A stretch of 64,000 nucleotides of DNA from CAVVVS01 sp963751355 (GCA_963751355.1 CAVVVS010000044.1:29444-93443), one strand, 5' to 3'; shown: positions 16,124 to 26,274, counted from the stretch's first letter. Numbers and translations: made by a program. Notes: generated by a model not told the origin, from the letters alone.

Positions 16124-17977
16124 TTAATCTCTAAATTGCATTTCATAAAATTTTTTGTACAATCCATTTGAATCTTCTATAAGTTCCTCATGTCTTCCTG
16201 TTTGAATTATTCTACCTCTATCAAGAACCAAAATTTTGTTAGCATTTCTTATAGTGCTTAATCTATGCGCTATTACAATGGTTGTCCTGCTAGACATCAT
16301 TCGCTCGATTGCTTCCTGCACCAGCTGCTCCGATTCATTATCAAGCGCCGATGTTGCTTCATCAAAGATCATAATTTGAGGATTTTTAAGAATTGCCCTT
16401 GCAATTGATATCCTTTGTCTCTGCCCTCCGGACAATTTAATCCCTCTCTCGCCAATAAATGTATCGTATCCTTCTGGTAATTCAGTTATAAATTCGTGGG
16501 CGTTTGCAGCTTTAGCCGCTTCAATTATTTTTCCCTCAGGGTAGTCTTTTAAACCGTAGGCAATATTGTTTTTAATTGTTTCATTAAACAGGAATGTTTC
16601 TTGTGTTACAATACCCATTAATTCTCTTAAGCTTTGGATTTTTATCTCTTTAATATTGATTCCGTCAATGCTTATATATCCTTGACCCGGATCATAAAAC
16701 CTGGGAATTAAATCTACAAGGGTTGATTTGCCGCCGCCGCTTGGTCCGACAAGTGCAATAATTTCACCTTTATTAACTTCAAAGTTTATTCCCTTCAAAA
16801 CCGGTTCATCGGAATCATCATAATGAAAGGATATATTATTAAAATTTATTTTGTCTTTGAAACCGGAGATATCAATCGCACCGGGTAAATCATAAATCAT
16901 CAATTCCGTATCTAATATTTCGAAAACTCTATCGCCCGCCGCACTCGATTCCTGTATTCTGTTATTAACACTGGTGAGTTCTTTAATAGGAGGCATTAGT
17001 TGAAAAATTGCAAATAAAAATCCTAAAAATTCACTTGCTTTTAAAACATTACTTTGTAAAACCAAAACCCCACCGTAATAAATGATAACAACACCTACAA
17101 TTACGCTTAAAAATTCTGTTATCGGAGAAGCAGCATTTCTTATTCTAACGATCCTCAGCATCATGCGGAAATAGTTCCAGGTCTCTTTCATAAATTTCTT
17201 ATTTTCATAAGATTCCATCCCGAAGGCTTTTACAATTTTGGCGCCGGAAATTGTTTCCTGCAAAATGCTGGTTATATCAGCCATTTTAGCCTGAATAATA
17301 GAACTATGTTTTCTTAATCTTTTTCCGATTACTGCAATAATTATCATGGAAAACGGAAGTATAACTAATGCTAGCAATGTCAATTGCCAACTTATACTTA
17401 ATGCAATTCCCAAGAATACAATTATAGATAGAGGCTCGCGTATCAAATTTAAAAAGGTTGTGGAAATACTCGACTGTACAACATTAACATCATTAGTGAA
17501 CCGGGAAATTAGGTTTCCGACCCTCTCCTGCTTAAAGTAGCTTATCGGCAATTGATGAAGATGTTTATAGACTGCATTGCGTAAATCTTTCATTGAACCG
17601 AATTCAACAAATGCCAAAAAATATGCTTGAGAGTAGCCAAAAATATTTTTTAGAAAAAATGAAATCAAAACTAGTATACATATCCTCATCAAGGACTGCA
17701 ATTTACTACCAGTAAATACAAAATTCTTGAAAGCTGTTGAAGCATCTTCCTTAATTTTTTGAACCCAGTCGGGTAAAATGCTCGAGGTCTGGCTTTCAGG
17801 TGTAACTTGTTCTACGGCAGGATGAGACGATTCCTGGAAAAGTGTGTCCAGCAAAGGAATGGTTAAATAAACTGAAAGACCGCTGAAAACAGCGAATATT
17901 ATCGTGCAAAGAATCGATATTACTAAATGCTTCCAATAAGGTTTTACAAATTTTAATATTCTTAAATAGGTATTCAA
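16124..17977 (-). CDS. MsbA-like ABC exporter (lipid A / LPS precursor flippase type)
   Basis: 617 residues, a half-transporter with fused membrane and ATPase domains. Six membrane helices cover residues about 15-325. The nucleotide-binding domain has Walker A 'GPSGGGKST' near 414, signature 'LSGGQRQRI' near 518 and Walker B 'IMIFDEATSALD'. The coupling region 'ISRFTNDVNVV' is typical of the MsbA/lipid exporter group. A roughly 45-residue periplasmic loop between helices 1 and 2 is longer than in E. coli MsbA. Its position between GT9 and O-antigen ligase genes supports an LPS or glycolipid export role. Confidence 0.85.
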   Translation of the reverse strand: MNTYLRILKFVKPYWKHLVISILCTIIFAVFSGLSVYLTIPLLDTLFQESSHPAVEQVTPESQTSSILPDWVQKIKEDASTAFKNFVFTGSKLQSLMRICILVLISFFLKNIFGYSQAYFLAFVEFGSMKDLRNAVYKHLHQLPISYFKQERVGNLISRFTNDVNVVQSSISTTFLNLIREPLSIIVFLGIALSISWQLTLLALVILPFSMIIIAVIGKRLRKHSSIIQAKMADITSILQETISGAKIVKAFGMESYENKKFMKETWNYFRMMLRIVRIRNAASPITEFLSVIVGVVIIYYGGVLVLQSNVLKASEFLGFLFAIFQLMPPIKELTSVNNRIQESSAAGDRVFEILDTELMIYDLPGAIDISGFKDKINFNNISFHYDDSDEPVLKGINFEVNKGEIIALVGPSGGGKSTLVDLIPRFYDPGQGYISIDGINIKEIKIQSLRELMGIVTQETFLFNETIKNNIAYGLKDYPEGKIIEAAKAANAHEFITELPEGYDTFIGERGIKLSGGQRQRISIARAILKNPQIMIFDEATSALDNESEQLVQEAIERMMSSRTTIVIAHRLSTIRNANKILVLDRGRIIQTGRHEELIEDSNGLYKKFYEMQFRD

Positions 17978-18005
17978 ATCATTTCTTTTTTTAAATTAAA
18001 CTAAT

Positions 18006-19154
18006 TTAGCGCTTTAATATAACATTATATCTTTTGTTTAGTATCAATTCAACTGCATTCAGTACTTGATTAACTTGAAGCAGTTTCATACATAATGCAG
18101 GACGCATAATTTTACATTCCTCCCACTGTGCAGGTTTGGGATCCATATGCCTGCAAGGAAGACAATCCAGCTTCACACTTACAACTTTAGAATCACCTGT
18201 TATATCATACGGACCGGTATCTTCGGGATCCGCCCATCCCATATACATGACAACAGGTACGTTCAGTGCGTTTGCGAGATGAAGCGTTCCGGTATCAGGA
18301 CCTATAACGAGTTTTACATATTTTAAAAGTGCAATTAATTGTCTCACAGACGTTTTACCAACTAGCGATACAGCATCATTGTTCATTTGATGCATCACCT
18401 TTTCAACTTCGGGCTCATCTTGCACAGTCCCGGTAAAAATAGTTTTTACATTATAATTTTCAATCAGAATATCAGCAAGCTTGCTGATTTTATTCAATTC
18501 CCACTGTCTAACCGAAGTTTTTTCGCTGCAACCAACTTGAATGCAGACAATAAAATCATCAACCGATAATCCATTATTTTCAAGTAACTGCCTGGCTTTC
18601 ATGCTCTCTTTTTCATCTGCGTACAGGGAAGTAACTTCTATTCCGGGCGAATTAGTCCATGATTTTACAGTTCCCTGCTCAGCCTTAACAGCATGACCAT
18701 CTCTGTGGAATACAATGTCCAGCAAATAATCTGATTTGTTGTAGAAACCGATTAAATATTTTGCGCCTGTAAGTTTTCCCATTATAGTATAATGAGAATT
18801 TACTTCTTGATTCAGCAAAATATCATACTTATTTTTTCTGAGACCGAGGAAAAAGTAAATTTGCTTTATCAAAGATAAATTACCGGCTAAAGGAATAATA
18901 TTTTTAATGCCCGGAAAATTTACTAAAACATCTTTCGAACTATCACTTACCAGCACATCAATCTTTGCTTCAGGAAAAGTCCTCACCAACCGGTTTAGAA
19001 CGGGAGTAATAAAAACTACATCCCCGATTCTTCCGCACCTGATTACAAGTATTTTTTTGTCATTCTCTTTTCTGGAAACAAATTCGTAAAATTTTTTTAT
19101 TTTATTTTGTGAGTTAAAAATATTCAAAAAATTTACCATTAACTTTTTATGCAC
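18006..19154 (-). CDS. Glycosyltransferase family 9 (heptosyltransferase-like)
   Basis: 382 residues from a GTG that overlaps the lipoprotein stop; an ATG five codons later (19137-19139) is an equally good start. The GT-B fold of ADP-heptose:LPS transferases is shown by 'ILVIRCGRIGDVVFITPVL' near residue 35, 'SCSEKT'-type loop 'IQVGCSEKTSVRQWEL' and the donor-binding 'LVIGPDTGTLHLANAL' near 285. A cysteine-rich tail 'LDCLPCRHMDP...CKIMRPALCM' may bind metal. The predicted role is transfer of a sugar to the LPS core. It is part of the minus-strand envelope series. Confidence 0.88.
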   Translation of the reverse strand: MHKKLMVNFLNIFNSQNKIKKFYEFVSRKENDKKILVIRCGRIGDVVFITPVLNRLVRTFPEAKIDVLVSDSSKDVLVNFPGIKNIIPLAGNLSLIKQIYFFLGLRKNKYDILLNQEVNSHYTIMGKLTGAKYLIGFYNKSDYLLDIVFHRDGHAVKAEQGTVKSWTNSPGIEVTSLYADEKESMKARQLLENNGLSVDDFIVCIQVGCSEKTSVRQWELNKISKLADILIENYNVKTIFTGTVQDEPEVEKVMHQMNNDAVSLVGKTSVRQLIALLKYVKLVIGPDTGTLHLANALNVPVVMYMGWADPEDTGPYDITGDSKVVSVKLDCLPCRHMDPKPAQWEECKIMRPALCMKLLQVNQVLNAVELILNKRYNVILKR

Positions 19155-20193
19155 TATAGTCGGGAATCTGTGGAATATTTTTTAAACCGCAGCCGCCTTT
19201 AATTTTTACAGAATCTATCATCTTATTTTTATTTAGATTATAAATATAGATGGACGAATTATTATCGAAACCATTATCAAACACGAGGGTTTTTCCGTAA
19301 ATAAAAAAATTTTTCACACCGCCGCCGTTCCATTGTTTGATAACTTTTTTACTTTGAATGGAGTAAATAAAAAGTTTTGAAGTTTCCGGTTTTTTCTTGT
19401 AAAGAGTATTATTATTCGGTGTTATATTAATGGTGGTAAATACTACAGATTTGTCCTCGCCCACCCACCTAAGTTGATTTAGCTTTTGAGTCCCTTTAAC
19501 AATAAAAACATTATTGCCATTCCCGGGATTATTAATAAATATTGAAATAGTATCTTTACCCGCGGATGACAGAAAATATTTTTTATCCGGCGATACTTTG
19601 TTTATTATAATTCCCGGAGGTTTTGGATAACCGTCCTTAACAATATTGTATGTATTTGTTTTATCCAGCAATTCCTTTCCGAACATGTTAAAGATTTGAA
19701 CATGCTGGTGAACATAATTGGCAATCGTTTTATCAAATGAATTGAGTATAACTTTGTAAGTATTGTCCATCCCCCATTTCGTGAATACCTGCATACCGCT
19801 GCCTATTTTTTTAAGCAAGCTAACGTTGGAAGAATCTGAACTTGATAAATACAATTTTACATCCGTAATATAGGGGAAGACTCCCCTTTTACCGTAATGT
19901 CTGGCTGTTAAGAAAAATGCCGTTTTCATATCCTTCGAATAAGATAGCTCAACTACGTTTTGAGAGCCGTTACTCCAAAATTTTGTATATTTTTTTTCTT
20001 TAATATTATATTTATATAATCCTGCCTTATTATCAATTGTCCCTACGAACAAAAAATTTTGTAAGGACGGTGCGTTCAATGGGTCTGCAGAAAGATCCAT
20101 TTTATTTTTGTTAAGATTTTTGCCCTGTTTGCCTTTATAGCAGCCTGATAAAATTAAAGGGAATAATATTACAACCAGCCATAATTTAGCCAT
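19147..20193 (-). CDS. Propeller-like lipoprotein of unknown function
   Basis: 348 residues. It has a clear lipoprotein signal ('LWLVVILFPLILSGCYKG', lipobox LSGC, Cys18). The mature part consists of repeated strand units with Tyr/Asp turns ('YKYNIKEKKYTKFWSNG', 'KLFIYSIQSKKVIKQWNGG', 'SIYIYNLNKNKMIDSVKI') that suggest a six- to eight-bladed beta-propeller of the WD40/PD40 type. No catalytic motif is seen. It overlaps the M50 gene by 8 bp upstream and the GT9 gene by 8 bp downstream, so it is tightly co-expressed. It may scaffold envelope polysaccharide assembly; this is inference from neighbours. Confidence 0.75.
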   Translation of the reverse strand: MAKLWLVVILFPLILSGCYKGKQGKNLNKNKMDLSADPLNAPSLQNFLFVGTIDNKAGLYKYNIKEKKYTKFWSNGSQNVVELSYSKDMKTAFFLTARHYGKRGVFPYITDVKLYLSSSDSSNVSLLKKIGSGMQVFTKWGMDNTYKVILNSFDKTIANYVHQHVQIFNMFGKELLDKTNTYNIVKDGYPKPPGIIINKVSPDKKYFLSSAGKDTISIFINNPGNGNNVFIVKGTQKLNQLRWVGEDKSVVFTTINITPNNNTLYKKKPETSKLFIYSIQSKKVIKQWNGGGVKNFFIYGKTLVFDNGFDNNSSIYIYNLNKNKMIDSVKIKGGCGLKNIPQIPDYSA

Positions 20194-20845
20194 TAAATGC
20201 TCCTGCTGCGTTTATGAATATTTTTAAAATGAAATTAACCAAATCCATAAAATATCCCCAGAGCGGACTATATATAAACACCAAGAGAATTATTGAACCA
20301 TATAGCCCAAGGTTTAAAAGTTTAGCAGTAATTTTGTTCGGGAATAAATCGAATAAAATGTGCGAACCGTCCAGTGGAGGTATCGGGAGAAGATTAAATG
20401 CAAATAAAAATACATTAAAAAACACTCCGTACCAGCACATACTTAGAATATAATTTTGTTGTGACATTTGTGTGCGCGAAAAGAGCACGAATGCTAAAAG
20501 AAACAGAATTGCCAAAACAAGATTTGAGAACGGACCTGCAAATGATACTATAGCGTCATCACGTAATTGATTATTAAAATTATTTCTATTAACCGGAACC
20601 GGCTTTGCCCAACCAATCAATGCAAACCCGGAAGCAAAAGCAGCCAAAGGCATTAAATATGTACCCACCAGATCGGCATGTTTAAATGGATTTAATGTTA
20701 ACCTGCCCTGATTCTTTGCAGTATTATCTCCCAGCTTTGAAGCGGAATATGCGTGTGCAAATTCATGTATTCCCAGGGATATCAGGAACATAGGTAAGAA
20801 TAAAAGAAATTTAATTAACTTTTCACTAACGTGTATATTTGACAA
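20186..20845 (-). CDS. Site-2-protease family membrane zinc metalloprotease (M50)
   Basis: 219 residues, about six hydrophobic segments. The zinc motif 'HEFAH' (residue 27-31) lies in the first helix and the third ligand motif is 'LLPIPPLDGS' near residue 155, the 'NPDG'-like signature of the short SpoIVFB/YwhC-type M50B group. It should cleave membrane-embedded substrates. No PDZ domain is present, unlike RseP. The gene lies between xerD (5 bp away) and the lipoprotein gene. Substrates are unknown. Confidence 0.9.
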   Translation of the reverse strand: MSNIHVSEKLIKFLLFLPMFLISLGIHEFAHAYSASKLGDNTAKNQGRLTLNPFKHADLVGTYLMPLAAFASGFALIGWAKPVPVNRNNFNNQLRDDAIVSFAGPFSNLVLAILFLLAFVLFSRTQMSQQNYILSMCWYGVFFNVFLFAFNLLPIPPLDGSHILFDLFPNKITAKLLNLGLYGSIILLVFIYSPLWGYFMDLVNFILKIFINAAGAFNG

Positions 20846-20850
20846 TTTTT

Positions 20851-21741
20851 TTAACCTCGGGGATGAAAATCTCTATGAACTTGTTTAATAAATTCTCTGT
20901 CTATGTGAGTATAAATTTGAGTAGTTGAAATATCAGAATGTCCCAGCATCTCCTGAACCGCACGTAAATCGGCACCTCCCTCAAGTAAATGAGTGGCGAA
21001 CGAATGTCTGAAAGTATGCGGATGAACTTCTTTTTGAATACCGGCTTCATTGGCATACCGGTTGACAATTTTCCAGATGCCCATTCTAGAAATCTTAGTT
21101 CCCCGGACATTAAGGAATAAATAATTTTCACTTTTCATTTTCTTTTCCAATAACGGACGGCTTTTTATTAGATATTCATTTGTATATTCCATTGCACTTC
21201 TGCCTATTGGTACAAGTCTCTCTTTTGATCCTTTCCCGAATACCCTGATAATATCTTCTTTAAAAAAAAGGCTTGAAATTTTTAGATTAATTAATTCGGA
21301 AACCCTAATACCACAAGCATAAAAAATTTCAAGAAGAGCTTTATCACGCAGGCCTAGCTTTGTATCAGTATCCGGTTTAGCCAATATTGCCTCAACTTCG
21401 GTAACAGATAAAACATTAGGCAAATTTTTAGAAAGTTTCGGGGTCTCAACTTTTTTAACCGGATTTTCGATTATATAATTACATAATAGGCAATAGTTAA
21501 AGAATCCTTTCAAAGATGAGTAGTATCTGGCTGCCGAGCTGCTGTTTAATCCGATTTTATTTAACAAACGGAAAAAAGCTATTATGTGATGATATTTTAC
21601 TTCGGAAGGATCATCAATCTTGTAATTTTCCATAAACCGAATGAACGCCGAGATATCGTTTTTATAGGAAGCAATTGTATTACCGGAAAGATTTTTTTCT
21701 AATTTAAGTACAGTCAAATATTCCTTCAAGAAAATGTTCAT
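20851..21741 (-). CDS. xerD: Tyrosine recombinase XerD-like
   Basis: 296 residues, the length of XerC/XerD. The N-terminal SAM-like domain (residues 1-90) binds the core site. Catalytic residues are visible: Arg in 'ACGIRVSELI', His-x-x-Arg in 'HTFRHSFATHLLEGGADL', His in 'MLGHSDISTTQIYTH' with the nucleophile Tyr. This should be a chromosome-dimer resolution recombinase acting at dif. Its stop overlaps nothing, but its ATG overlaps the PgpH stop as ATGA. Location in a housekeeping operon argues against an integron or phage integrase. Confidence 0.9.
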   Translation of the reverse strand: MNIFLKEYLTVLKLEKNLSGNTIASYKNDISAFIRFMENYKIDDPSEVKYHHIIAFFRLLNKIGLNSSSAARYYSSLKGFFNYCLLCNYIIENPVKKVETPKLSKNLPNVLSVTEVEAILAKPDTDTKLGLRDKALLEIFYACGIRVSELINLKISSLFFKEDIIRVFGKGSKERLVPIGRSAMEYTNEYLIKSRPLLEKKMKSENYLFLNVRGTKISRMGIWKIVNRYANEAGIQKEVHPHTFRHSFATHLLEGGADLRAVQEMLGHSDISTTQIYTHIDREFIKQVHRDFHPRG

Positions 21742-23951
21742 TTTTCATCTTTTTTTTCGTCAATACCCTGTTCCATCTCGTCCTGTTTCGGATATCTAAT
21801 TCTTTTATGATGCTGTCCCACTAATATGCTTATGAAAGATTCTTTTATTTTATTGATATCGCTAAAAGTTATCGGTGAATTATTTAATTGCCCGTCAGCC
21901 ACCCTGGATTGAATTATTTTATCAATAACGTTTTCTACTTTAACCGGGTCGGCTTCCTCTATAGATCGCACAGCCGATTCACAACTGTCAGCGAGCATAA
22001 CTACAGCGGTCTCTTTAGTATCCGGTTTCGGACCGGGATATTTATAATCATTAATATCAACTTTTTCTTCGCCGTACATTTTTTTTGCTTTTTCATAGAA
22101 GTATGAAATAGTGGTTGTTCCATGATGCATGGGAATAAAATCCACAATTTCCCTAGGCAAATTATTTTCTTCGGCTAAAGCGATTCCGTCTTTTACATGT
22201 TTAACTATTAGACTCACACTTTCTTCGGGTGTTAATTTTTCATGGATATTTTGATTGTTTAATTGGTTCTCAACAAAATTTTGAGGGGTAATGGTTTTAC
22301 CGATATCATGGTAATAAGAGCCGACTCTCGCCAGCAGGGGATTTGCACCAATATTTTCTGCTGCGGTTTCGGCTAAAGTTCCCATAGTCATCGAATGATT
22401 AAACGTACCTGGTGCTCGTCTTGCTAATTCTTTTAACAATGATCCGTCAAAATTTGATAATTCAAGTAGTGTAAGATCAGTAGTGATTTTGAAAAGCCGT
22501 TCGAAAAAGATTAATAATCCATATGTAAGCACCGGACTTATCAGTGCATTGAAACCTGCAAATGCGGCTTCAATTAAAACAGTTTCCGGAGATGCGAATC
22601 TCTCAAGTCCGAATGCAAGTATGGAAACAATATATCCTAATAAAATAAATAAAAATGATCTGAATATTTGCGACCGGTTTTTGATATCCCGAACGGTATA
22701 AACCGAAAGAGCACCGGCAAATAAATTCATTGCGGTAAAGGTATAATCGTTCCCGCGTAATGCTCCCGTTATTAATACGATTATTACAGTGCAGTAAAAT
22801 CCTACCCGTGAATCGAATATTATGGTCAAAAGCATTGCGGAAACCGGGATAAAAATCAAAAACTGAATAGGGGCATTTACCGAAATTTGATTAATTAAGT
22901 ATGTTATAAAAGATATAAAAATAAAATTAAGGGCTAAAAGGATAATTTTTTGGTTGTCATAAAATATTTTTTTTCTAAAGAGAAATAAATAAATCGACAA
23001 CAACGAAAGCAAGAATGCAATATGTAAAACTTTACCGACTAATTGCAGGTAATAACTTTCTCCGCCTAATTTTTCGCCTTTAGCTATTTTATAAGATTCA
23101 ATTTTAAGTTTGGCTTCTCTGGTTATCCGGTCATGTTTAGCAATTATTCGTTCGTTTTCGTTTACAATTCCACTGTACTTGGATACATTACTTTTTGCCT
23201 GACTTATTTCCACCTGTGTCAGATTGTGACTATAGGTAACATCTGGTGTTATAAAATGTGATGTATATTCTACCATGCAATTTTCAACCTGCGGAGCATA
23301 CCCCATGCTCTCTATTTCATTACTTAATTTTTCCTTCGCAACCTTAACGGTTTGCATATCTTTCAGAGGAATAATTCTATCGATATTTCCTATTCTGATT
23401 GCAATACTGTCTTTAAGTTCCTTTTCTCCTGGTTTATTGATTATTCCTTTCTTATAAATATCTCTCAACATATCATGTGAAATGGTAAAAAAGGTTTTCA
23501 AATTTATGGTTTTGCTCGGCAGCATAAACCGTTCCCTTTTTCTCATAGCCTTAATAGTATTAAATGAAGAACTGCTTAAAAAAGTTGGATTCAAATTTTG
23601 TAATGTATCAACATTAAGTACACTATCGACAATTCTTAAGATAAAAGCGTTATACTTTTTTAATGAATCCATCATGATCGGGATACGGTTTTCGTTTTTT
23701 AAAAAAACCGGGTATACACTCTCCTCTGCCTCTTTCAACTGCTGCTGGTATACTTTAGTATCCTTAAGAATAGGAAATGTGAACGGTGCAATAAGGTCAT
23801 CATGTATCCATATTGAACCAACGGATACTTCTGATTCTATTGATTCTCCTTTTGGAAACATTAAAGCGATGAGGACAACCGAAACTATCCCGATTAATAA
23901 CTTAAATTTTGTGCTATATCTCAATTTAGCTTCTTTTTTTTCAGTCATCAA
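21738..23951 (-). CDS. 7TM-HD family phosphohydrolase (PgpH-type c-di-AMP phosphodiesterase)
   Basis: 737 residues. One membrane helix near residue 15-30, an extracellular 7TMR-HDED region (about 35-300, with Glu/Lys-rich stretch 'HDRITREAKLKIESYKIAKG'), seven membrane helices (about 305-490) and a cytosolic HD domain with 'SYYHDIGKTITPQNF' near 552 and 'MHHGTT' near 613. In Listeria PgpH this layout degrades cyclic di-AMP; the same activity is inferred. The gene is the first of the series leading into xerD and the envelope genes. Confidence 0.88.
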   Translation of the reverse strand: MMTEKKEAKLRYSTKFKLLIGIVSVVLIALMFPKGESIESEVSVGSIWIHDDLIAPFTFPILKDTKVYQQQLKEAEESVYPVFLKNENRIPIMMDSLKKYNAFILRIVDSVLNVDTLQNLNPTFLSSSSFNTIKAMRKRERFMLPSKTINLKTFFTISHDMLRDIYKKGIINKPGEKELKDSIAIRIGNIDRIIPLKDMQTVKVAKEKLSNEIESMGYAPQVENCMVEYTSHFITPDVTYSHNLTQVEISQAKSNVSKYSGIVNENERIIAKHDRITREAKLKIESYKIAKGEKLGGESYYLQLVGKVLHIAFLLSLLSIYLFLFRKKIFYDNQKIILLALNFIFISFITYLINQISVNAPIQFLIFIPVSAMLLTIIFDSRVGFYCTVIIVLITGALRGNDYTFTAMNLFAGALSVYTVRDIKNRSQIFRSFLFILLGYIVSILAFGLERFASPETVLIEAAFAGFNALISPVLTYGLLIFFERLFKITTDLTLLELSNFDGSLLKELARRAPGTFNHSMTMGTLAETAAENIGANPLLARVGSYYHDIGKTITPQNFVENQLNNQNIHEKLTPEESVSLIVKHVKDGIALAEENNLPREIVDFIPMHHGTTTISYFYEKAKKMYGEEKVDINDYKYPGPKPDTKETAVVMLADSCESAVRSIEEADPVKVENVIDKIIQSRVADGQLNNSPITFSDINKIKESFISILVGQHHKRIRYPKQDEMEQGIDEKKDEK

Positions 23952-24525
23952 TTACACCCAGTAATTATGTTTCCCTAACAGATTCTTATATTTTTCAACT
24001 GCAATCATACAAATCTACTTGTATTTAACACTTAACCGTGCCGATCTTTTAATATTTTATTAGTACCAGCAACCATTTATGAGACGAATATGGCATAATC
24101 ATATCAAAATTTCGAAACTGCAAACGTAAGAAATAAAATCCTTTTCACTGCTTTATGGCTTTATATAGGGACCTAATTAATAATATCATAATAAATTAAA
24201 TTTTTCTGAAACATTAAACAATATAGAACTTAGTATATAAAATCAAAGGAATTCGATTGTGTGAACTTTGATGCCTGTTCAAAATTCTAACCAGTTTCAA
24301 TTCGGCTGCAGTTGTTAATTAGCTGAACCGGAAATGAACAAATGGTCTTTTTCCCTGCATCATCATAATAAGATAAATTAATAATTCATGTTACGCAAAA
24401 CCGTCATTTTGAATGATCTAAAAGATCTCAATATTTACGATTAACATAATTTTGATATATATCCCCGCCTTGAGCAGGTCAAAACGACAAAAGATTTTTA
24501 TTTGCGTAACATGAATAAATTAAAT
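23952..24525. other. 574-bp intergenic region holding a palindromic element
   Basis: The first part (23952-24380) is AT-rich, presumably containing the promoter of the PgpH gene on the minus strand; I see no coding signal. The end of the gap carries the palindromic element 24384-24516, only 9 bp past the stop of the symporter gene. Confidence 0.6.
24384..24516. repeat. 133-bp palindromic, MITE-like element
   Basis: Perfect 16-bp terminal inverted repeats ATTCATGTTACGCAAA (24384-24399) and TTTGCGTAACATGAAT (24501-24516). Just inside, GTCATTTTG pairs with CAAAACGAC with one wobble. The interior has 'GATCTAAAAGATCTC'. The whole can fold back on itself. No coding capacity. It could be a non-autonomous element or act as a bidirectional 3'-end structure. 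Confidence 0.7.
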
Positions 24526-26274
24526 CTATTTAATTACTTTTTTCCAGCCGATATCAGATAAGTTCTTATAAATAATAAATGTGGAAACAACCCCGGCAAT
24601 AAAGTAATAAATCGCCGTTTTGTAATCGCCGAATATTAACTTACCCAAACCAAATAATATTGAATAAACAAGAACGACGCCGAATAACCAATTCATAAAC
24701 ATTCTTAAAAATCCGGAATCACTTTCCACATCCGGCAGCTTATCCGATATTTTTTTCCAAAGAATTCCCCCCGGATGAACGGTTCTATAAAATGAAAACA
24801 GCACTTCTTCATCAGTCGGTTTTGTTAAGAAGGTAACGCTCAGCCAAACAATTGTAGTAAATGCTACCAGATAATAGAGAGATATGGGGAAAGGTATTTG
24901 GTAAATTCTTATGAATGGCAGAATTATAAAAGGTGAAGTTAAAGCTGATATTTCGGACCAGGCATTAATTCTCCACCAGAACCATCTTAAAATTAAAACT
25001 AGCCCTACGCCGGCACCTGTTTCAAGAATAAATTCCCATGCCCCGGAAATGCTCTGAATAAAAAGAGTAACAATAATGGAAGCAACCATTAATAATATAG
25101 TGATAATTCTGGATATCTTAACATAATGTTGTTCATCTTCCTTGGGCTTCATAAAGCGTCTGTAAAAGTCGTTCAGAACATATGAGCTTCCCCAATTAAG
25201 CTGAGTAGCAATTGTGCTCATATAAGCCGCAAAAAAAGCTGCAACCAGCAGACCTTTTAATCCAATAGGAAGAAAATCATTCATAGCATAAATATATCCC
25301 ATCCTTTTAGCATCGGGGCCGAGATGGGGATATAAAATTAGTGTACTTAAACCTACAAGTATCCAAGGCCAAGGTCTTATGCCATAATGGGCAATTTGGA
25401 AGAAAAGTGTTGCAAACAAGGAGTGTTTTTCATCTTTTGCAGACATCATTCTCTGTGCGATATATCCGCCGCCGCCGGGCTCTGCTCCCGGATACCATGA
25501 TGCCCACCACTGAATGCCTACATAAGCTAGAAATGCAGCCACGGTTAAAGCAAACGCACCGCTTGCATCAGATACACTAGAGATAGTAGGGAAGAAATTA
25601 AACATAAAAGAAGGAAGCTTCTGCTGCATACCATGTATTCCCCCCACCTGAGAGGAATTGACTACTAGTATGGCTAAAATAATTGTTCCTCCCATCGCCA
25701 TTACAAACTGGAACGCATCGGTTACTACAACTCCCCATAACCCGGACAAAGCAGAATAGAAAGCTACTAAAAGCATGCATGCAAATACATAAATCATAAC
25801 CTGCGATTGGGGAATGCCGAACATACCTACAAGAATAGATTCCATTGCCGTATTAACCCAGCCCATTATGATTATATTCATAAAAATGCCAAGATAAATT
25901 GCGCGGAATCCTCTTAAGAAACGAGCAGGTTTTCCGGAATATCTAATTTCGGCAAACTCTACTTCGGTCATTATTCCGGCTCTACGCCAGAGTTTTGCAA
26001 AAAAGAATACGGTAAGCAATCCGCCGAAAGCAAAATTCCACCACAGCCAGTTACCGGCAACACCGTTTTTAGAGACTAATTCGGTGACTGCCAGCGGAGT
26101 ATCTGCGGCAAAGGTTGTGGCAACCATTGAAAGCCCTGCAAGATACCAAGGAAGATTTCTACCTGACAGAAAAAATTCATCCGTACTCTTACCGGCTCGC
26201 TTTGAGTAATATAATGCAATGCCAATAGAAAAGATAAAATATGCAAGAATGATTAGATAGTCTATTAAATGCAA
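24526..26274 (-). CDS. Sodium:solute symporter family transporter
   Basis: 582 residues with about 13-14 hydrophobic segments. 'DYLIILAYFIFSIGIALYYS' and 'DEFFLSGRNLPWYLAGLSMV' at the N-terminus are the classic SSS opening, and 'AAYMSTIATQLNWGSSYVLNDFYRR' (split) is the TM8 sodium-site region. It starts at TTG (26272-26274), well supported by GAGGTGA 5 nt upstream. The family carries sugars, amino acids or other solutes with Na+; this one cannot be assigned a substrate. It stands alone. Confidence 0.88.
   Translation of the reverse strand: MHLIDYLIILAYFIFSIGIALYYSKRAGKSTDEFFLSGRNLPWYLAGLSMVATTFAADTPLAVTELVSKNGVAGNWLWWNFAFGGLLTVFFFAKLWRRAGIMTEVEFAEIRYSGKPARFLRGFRAIYLGIFMNIIIMGWVNTAMESILVGMFGIPQSQVMIYVFACMLLVAFYSALSGLWGVVVTDAFQFVMAMGGTIILAILVVNSSQVGGIHGMQQKLPSFMFNFFPTISSVSDASGAFALTVAAFLAYVGIQWWASWYPGAEPGGGGYIAQRMMSAKDEKHSLFATLFFQIAHYGIRPWPWILVGLSTLILYPHLGPDAKRMGYIYAMNDFLPIGLKGLLVAAFFAAYMSTIATQLNWGSSYVLNDFYRRFMKPKEDEQHYVKISRIITILLMVASIIVTLFIQSISGAWEFILETGAGVGLVLILRWFWWRINAWSEISALTSPFIILPFIRIYQIPFPISLYYLVAFTTIVWLSVTFLTKPTDEEVLFSFYRTVHPGGILWKKISDKLPDVESDSGFLRMFMNWLFGVVLVYSILFGLGKLIFGDYKTAIYYFIAGVVSTFIIYKNLSDIGWKKVIK

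Noticed and set aside
20851..21741. XerD-like recombinase as a phage or island integrase
   Set aside because: It is translationally coupled to the PgpH-type gene and next to housekeeping genes, with no attachment-site duplication seen.
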